DNA of 64,000 bases from Nostoc sp. 'Peltigera membranacea cyanobiont' 210A (GTDB taxonomy: Bacteria > Cyanobacteriota > Cyanobacteriia > Cyanobacteriales > Nostocaceae): contig NZ_NOLJ01000003.1 in the NCBI RefSeq assembly GCF_002246015.1, positions 765,371-829,370 of the forward strand. The letters are read 5' to 3'. Each line of letters opens with the position of its first letter. Positions within the stretch are counted from its first letter, which is position 1. A program made the translations under genes and the position numbers. The notes beneath the pieces are model-generated. The model made no database searches and was not told where the DNA came from. It saw nothing but the letters and a program-made list of their open reading frames with translations. This document shows positions 60,381 through 64,000 of the stretch, piece after piece.

Positions 60381-61083
60381 TTTTTGATATTTCTATATCA
60401 ATTGTGTCAGCAGCAATCAAGTCTGCCGCTTCTTGTAAAAGCTCATGTTGTTCTTTTTGAATTGCTGTCAAACGACTAGAAATTTCTGCCAATCGTTGTT
60501 GTTTATTTGGTTGAAAACTTTCAGGTAGTAAAGTAGGCAGGTTCTCAGTTGCTTTAGCACCTGTGATTCTTTGAACAGCAAAACTCCCAATTTTAGTTAA
60601 GGATAGAAAGCTAACTTTAATCAAAGCCTGAAGCAATTTTAACGGAACTTTGAGTATTGACCAACTAGCTGTTTCAATTAAACGGACAATTGCTTTGATG
60701 ATGCTCCAAATTAGAGCAAGTGCAAACAACAAAATTACTACGCTAATAATTGGGTGATTAGCTCCCCAACCTAGTATTTGAACTAACCTAAAAAATATTG
60801 GGTGTTGTGTCAGCCAATCACTTGCAGAAGATGCCATTGCATCTTTAACTGCGCCCGATGTTGTACTCTTAAATTTATCAGCAGTTTGCCAAGTTTGTTC
60901 TAAGCTTGTCGTAACTGTATCAATTGCTTTATCAGTTGTTGTAGTGGCTGTTGTCTTCAAAGACTCACCAGCTTGTTGTGCTGAGTTACTTAGAGAGTTA
61001 ACGCTTCCGCCCACAAAATCTTTCACATTTTGCAAGCGTTGTAAAACTCCGTTAGGTAAATGTATGTTTATTTGGGATGTCAT
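60343..61083 (-). CDS. Membrane-associated protein of unknown function
   Basis: About 246 aa. ATG 61083 is preferred to GTG 61095. N-terminal amphipathic part rich in Thr, Ser and Ala (SLSNSAQQAGESLKTTATTT), a hydrophobic helix (about 110-135: HPIISVVILLFALALIWSII), then further amphipathic helices and a C-terminal coiled coil (EISSRLTAIQKEQHELLQEA). No known domain identified. Convergent with urtE, with 38 bp of 3' overlap. Confidence 0.7.
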   Translation of the reverse strand: MTSQINIHLPNGVLQRLQNVKDFVGGSVNSLSNSAQQAGESLKTTATTTTDKAIDTVTTSLEQTWQTADKFKSTTSGAVKDAMASSASDWLTQHPIFFRLVQILGWGANHPIISVVILLFALALIWSIIKAIVRLIETASWSILKVPLKLLQALIKVSFLSLTKIGSFAVQRITGAKATENLPTLLPESFQPNKQQRLAEISSRLTAIQKEQHELLQEAADLIAADTIDIEISKIKQLKSAESHLG

Positions 61084-61091
61084 AAAACATT

Positions 61092-61690
61092 TCACTGAGG
61101 TTGAAATCTAACCCGCAACCCATCTTTAGGGCGATTAGTGGGAACCACAACTTCCTCTAAACTTTGATTGGGTAATATCTCCCAATGATAATTGCGTAGA
61201 AGATGAGCAGCAACAATTTTCATTTCCATTTTGGCAAAGGCTAGACCAATACAGCAATACGCTTGGCTTTGTGAAAAATTGTAGGTTGGGTGAAGCAAAG
61301 CGCAACCCAACAAAGCTATGAAAATGTTGGGTTACTCTTCTCCTGTCGGAGACGCTACGCGAACGAGAAGCCCCTTCTCTACGAGACGCTCCGCGAACGG
61401 GTCTACGTTCCTCAAACGCCACTTGCATCTCCCTTGGCGCTAGCCTCTCCCAAAGGGAGAAGGGGAGACGCTGCGCGTAGCTTGCTTAAGAGCAGGGGTA
61501 CAAGTCGGGAAACCGCAAGGGCGCAGTGGCTCCCCAACCTACACAACTTAAGGTTTTTGACGCTAAACCAAGCGTATTAACCAATACAGATGCGTGGCCC
61601 ACCGCCAAAACCAACTAAACTAAAAGGATACTTTTTATGTTCTTGGCGCTGGGGACTGAAATGGTCTGCTTCAAATATCTTTGTCTCTTG
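61092..61690 (-). pseudogene. Cytochrome P450 C-terminal pseudogene
   Basis: Beyond the inserted element (61590 to about 61690) the minus strand reads DHFSPQRQEHKKYPFSLVGF and GGGPRICIG, the heme-binding loop with the axial Cys. After the element (61254 down to 61092) it resumes LAFAKMEMKIVAAHLLRNYH and ends NRPKDGLRVRFQPQ. Only about the last 95 residues of a P450 remain; upstream of DHFSP the frame is also broken (RDKDI then a shift). It is doubly inactivated. Confidence 0.85.
61255..61580. mobile_element. 326-bp MITE-like insertion with 9-bp target duplication
   Basis: Flanked by direct repeats CCAATACAG at 61246-61254 and 61581-61589. Ends are inverted: CAATACGCTTGGCTTT on the left, and AAACCAAGCGTATTAA on the right. 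The interior consists of short dispersed palindromes (GGTTGGG...CAACCCAAC, GACGCTACGCGAACG) with no transposase. Removing it and one repeat restores the P450 frame ICIG-LAFA. Confidence 0.82.
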
Positions 61691-61804
61691 CACTCATAGC
61701 CCAAAACCTGTCATCTGTCCTTATATTTCCTAAGATTACATAATAAATTTACAGAAATTTAATATTACTTTTTATTCAATAAAATTGCTGAACGTTAAGA
61801 TGTT

Positions 61805-62440
61805 GTGGATCTATTGTTGAAAAGTAAAAATTTTATGCATCTGGATTTACCACAACTGATTAAATCACTCGGTTATTTTGGGGTCTGGGCGATTGTATTT
61901 GCTGAATCTGGCTTGTTAATTGGTTTTTTTCTGCCTGGGGATAGCTTATTGTTCACCGCTGGATTTGTTGCATCTCAGAATTTATTGAACATTTGGGTTC
62001 TGATAATTGGTGCTTTTATTTGTGCGGTCTTAGGTGACAATGTTGGCTATGTGACTGGGCATAAATTTGGCAGAAGACTATTTAATAAGGAAGATTCATG
62101 GCTGTTTCATAAAAAACATCTTGTGAAAACTCAAAACTTTTATCACCAGCACGGTAAAAAAACGATTGTTTTAGCACGCTTTTTACCCATTGTACGGACT
62201 TTCGCGCCCATCGTGGCTGGGATTGGTGCAATGCATTATCGCACATTTATGTCTTACAACTTAATTGGTGGCTTTCTTTGGACATTCGGCATTACCCTGT
62301 TAGGGTTTTTCTTAGGAAAATCTCTACCACCTGAACAGGTAGATAAGTATTTGTTACCGATTATTGGATTAATTATAGTTATTTCTTTAGTACCATCGAT
62401 TATTCATTTGGTACAAGAAAATAGAGCAAACAAAAGTTGA
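61805..62440 (+). CDS. DedA-family membrane protein
   Basis: About 200-211 aa; GTG 61805 or ATG 61835 (MHLDLPQLIK) as start. DedA signature: ESGLLIGFFLPGDSLLFTAG, NVGYVTGHKFG, and ARFLPIVRTFAPIVAGIGAM with the key Arg/Pro, then four or five helices. DedA proteins act in membrane lipid (undecaprenyl-phosphate or phosphatidylethanolamine) flipping and envelope homeostasis. Confidence 0.92.
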   Translation: MDLLLKSKNFMHLDLPQLIKSLGYFGVWAIVFAESGLLIGFFLPGDSLLFTAGFVASQNLLNIWVLIIGAFICAVLGDNVGYVTGHKFGRRLFNKEDSWLFHKKHLVKTQNFYHQHGKKTIVLARFLPIVRTFAPIVAGIGAMHYRTFMSYNLIGGFLWTFGITLLGFFLGKSLPPEQVDKYLLPIIGLIIVISLVPSIIHLVQENRANKS

Positions 62441-62548
62441 AATATTTTTCGGATTTTGTGTAGAGATTAAGTATATTTATTTACTGTAATAGCAAAAATA
62501 CTACTTGAGCAAAATGACACAAAAACATCAGAGGTTGATAATACTCTT

Positions 62549-63079
62549 ATGACTTCCTTAAACATCAACCTCTATCTGTTCCTAGAAAATCTCCTCTTTT
62601 TCCTTATTGCCACACTTTTTATTGTGGTTGTGAACTGGGGGTGGAAAAATACAAAGCCTTATACTCTACCTTTACCATTTCCCGGTTGGTATAAAATCTG
62701 GTTTGGCTCGGTGCAACTGCTGGCAGTAGTGCCGCCATTAGTGGTTATGCTATTGTGGGGTGTATGGTGGGGCGATCGCACGGTGTTAGCTGTGCTTGCT
62801 TGGTATTTTATCGTCTTAGGGTTGCAAATCATCTCTGAAAGAGTGACGCTTAGGCAGTTGCAAAATGTTGTCTGGGTGATGGTTCCTTATATATATCTCC
62901 CTTACCGCTTTTGGCAGTTGTATGAGGGTTTGACACTTTTGGATTCTACAAGCGAGTTGCAGTGGGTACGATATTTATTGATTTTTGAATTGGTGATGTG
63001 GATTGTTAACTACGCCATTGATGTATCTCAGTTGCCGCGGCTGTTTCGTTGGGAAGTACAATCAAATGACGCTAGCTAG
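62549..63079 (+). CDS. Unknown four-helix membrane protein
   Basis: 176 aa with four predicted helices (about 13-30, 57-78, 82-98 and 143-160), Trp-rich (GWYKIWFG, LLWGVWWGDRT). No recognised domain. It overlaps the convergent gene at 63076 by 4 nt. Confidence 0.7.
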   Translation: MTSLNINLYLFLENLLFFLIATLFIVVVNWGWKNTKPYTLPLPFPGWYKIWFGSVQLLAVVPPLVVMLLWGVWWGDRTVLAVLAWYFIVLGLQIISERVTLRQLQNVVWVMVPYIYLPYRFWQLYEGLTLLDSTSELQWVRYLLIFELVMWIVNYAIDVSQLPRLFRWEVQSNDAS

Positions 63080-63633
63080 GGATTAACCGCAGAATTAGCC
63101 ATTTTTACTAAAGAAGTGCGATCGCCAGCTTTCAATCCAAAAACATATTGCACACCCTGTTGTCTCCAAGTCAAGGTAGCATCTGAGCAACCAGCACCAC
63201 AAGTAAAATCTACAAAATAACCAGTAATGCCCTTAGCTAAGGATACACGTTTCCCAGTCAGGCTGGGTGTTTTGCGGGTTATGGCTTCAGCAGAAACAAC
63301 GCCTAAACGACAGGCAGAAGCACCATTACAGTCTGGACTATAAGCCAGTAAAATATCATACTTTTTTTGCGTAGCAGCTTCTATAGTTGCGTAAATTGGA
63401 TTTTCGCCATCCGACTCAGGAATAAACTTCGGTAAAAGAATCCGAATTTGAGTTTTTTTCTTTAATTTAGGCAGAATAGATTTAAAAACTGGGTTTACCT
63501 GAGTTTTAATCTGCTGCGCTATCAATTGGGACTGATTGTTTATATTGGCTATGGCTGACTTGTGAAAGCTGCTGACACTGACTAATAAAAATACGGCACA
63601 CACAGCACTAGTATTTCTAAAGCTTAAAATCAT
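63076..63633 (-). CDS. Exported protein of unknown function, 185 aa
   Basis: ATG 63633 (MILSFRNTSAVCAVFLLVSV) gives a signal peptide; an ATG at 63699 adds a basic tail without benefit. The mature part has four Cys: NGASACRL with DCN before it, and FTCGAGCSD, plausibly two disulfides, plus a beta-rich end (ATLTWRQQGVQYVFGLKAG). No family named with confidence. Confidence 0.68.
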   Translation of the reverse strand: MILSFRNTSAVCAVFLLVSVSSFHKSAIANINNQSQLIAQQIKTQVNPVFKSILPKLKKKTQIRILLPKFIPESDGENPIYATIEAATQKKYDILLAYSPDCNGASACRLGVVSAEAITRKTPSLTGKRVSLAKGITGYFVDFTCGAGCSDATLTWRQQGVQYVFGLKAGDRTSLVKMANSAVNP

Positions 63634-63706
63634 CTTTGAAAACCTATTCGATCGAAAGTACTTATTTGTAATACCCAGTTTTAGTATAAAAATACGCATT
63701 TAACAG

Positions 63707-64000
63707 ATGAAGCGATTGCTGGGAATAAGAAATACAAAATTAATCAGTCATAACGGCATATATGGCAGCTTCACTCATTTCTGGGAGACGTTCATAATCC
63801 TTACTGAGGCGAAGGTAGTAGTTATACAGAAATATTCTAATGTTGATGAGAAATATTCCAGCATTGATAAGGAATATTCTAATGTTGATGAGGAATATTA
63901 CAATGTTCCTTATAAATGTTGTAATGTTGATGAGAAATATTCCAGCATTGATAAGGAATATTCTAATGTTGATGAGGAATATTACAATGTTCCTTATAAA
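63707..64000 (+). CDS. Possible ORF with heptapeptide repeats, open at the window edge
   Basis: 98 codons without a stop from ATG 63707 to the end. The first ~42 residues (MKRLLGIRNTKLISHNGIYG ...) are unremarkable; from about residue 43 the sequence is built of 7-residue units NVDEKYS, SIDKEYS, NVDEEYY, NVPYKCC, then repeats. No ribosome site is visible before the ATG. The repeat period (84 = 4 x 21 bp) keeps the frame, which favours coding, but the evidence is weak. Confidence 0.35.
   Translation, partial: MKRLLGIRNTKLISHNGIYGSFTHFWETFIILTEAKVVVIQKYSNVDEKYSSIDKEYSNVDEEYYNVPYKCCNVDEKYSSIDKEYSNVDEEYYNVPYK
63841..64000. repeat. 84-bp tandem repeat made of 21-bp units
   Basis: 63841-63924 is repeated from 63925 to the window end, with no mismatch seen. 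Each 84-bp unit has four related 21-bp subunits (TGTTGATGAGAAATATTCCA type). It continues beyond the window. Confidence 0.88.

Noticed and set aside
61290..61580. 96-aa plus-strand ORF
   Set aside because: It lies wholly in the MITE-like insertion, and its codons are dispersed repeat DNA.
63841..64000. CRISPR array
   Set aside because: Units are contiguous 84-bp tandem repeats without unique spacers, and no cas genes are near.

Overview
The window looks like chromosomal DNA of a filamentous (Nostoc-like) cyanobacterium. Evidence: frequent GCGATCGC (HIP1) octamers, short dispersed repeats built on GCTACGCGTAGC- and CTTCGCGAAG-like palindromes, cyanobacteria-typical families (DUF1822, DUF928, DUF2808, CHAT-CHASE2, UrtE) and the housekeeping gene hisD. 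No rRNA, tRNA or CRISPR array was seen.

Layout. (1) 0-5 kb, minus strand: a peptidase-C39 ABC exporter and two small proteins with double-glycine leaders, its probable substrates, plus a Sec-type secreted protein. The DNA between them holds a decayed duplicate of a neighbouring cassette, including a 25-codon copy of the start of the next gene. (2) 5-11 kb, plus strand: a four-gene set of sigma-70-like factor, DUF1822, CHAT-CHASE2 membrane protein and DUF928 secreted protein. (3) 11-12 kb: remnants of a nitroreductase-like gene and an ISKra4-type transposase. (4) 12.3-20.5 kb, minus strand: a probable operon of two flavoproteins, a phosphoketolase homologue that has lost cofactor and catalytic motifs, a truncated phosphoketolase N-terminus, oleate hydratase and an HdeD-type membrane protein. 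This may be a fatty-acid modifying or stress set.

(5) 20.7-54.4 kb: a large copper/heavy-metal resistance region. It has a multicopper oxidase, two CopZ-like chaperones, a Cys-rich protein, DUF2933 and two DUF305 proteins, a P1B ATPase with a CPH motif and a His-rich tail, an RppAB-type two-component system, two DUF2808 proteins, CopA with a CPC motif, a cupredoxin, a Cys/Met-rich exported peptide, a sialidase-fold repeat protein, two CusA/CzcA-type RND pumps with one adaptor and a lipoprotein, and two further histidine kinase/response-regulator proteins. Two regulatory codes overlay it: nine perfect TTTCAT-N5-TTTCAT direct repeats, each oriented along the neighbouring transcription unit, and three MerR-type promoters with 20-bp spacers and inverted repeats. 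The only MerR coding sequence seen is a C-terminal fragment. Many gene pieces (HMA, DUF1269, nitroreductase, MerR, RND, outer-membrane channel, deacetylase) show that the region was built and trimmed by repeated rearrangement.

(6) 54.4-64 kb: more ordinary genes: hisD, a TspO-like protein, a pentapeptide-repeat protein, urtE without the other urea-transporter genes, DedA and small membrane or secreted proteins. There are two MITE-like elements, one of which splits a cytochrome P450 pseudogene right after its heme-binding Cys. The window ends in an 84-bp tandem repeat that reads as heptapeptides in an ORF left open at the edge.
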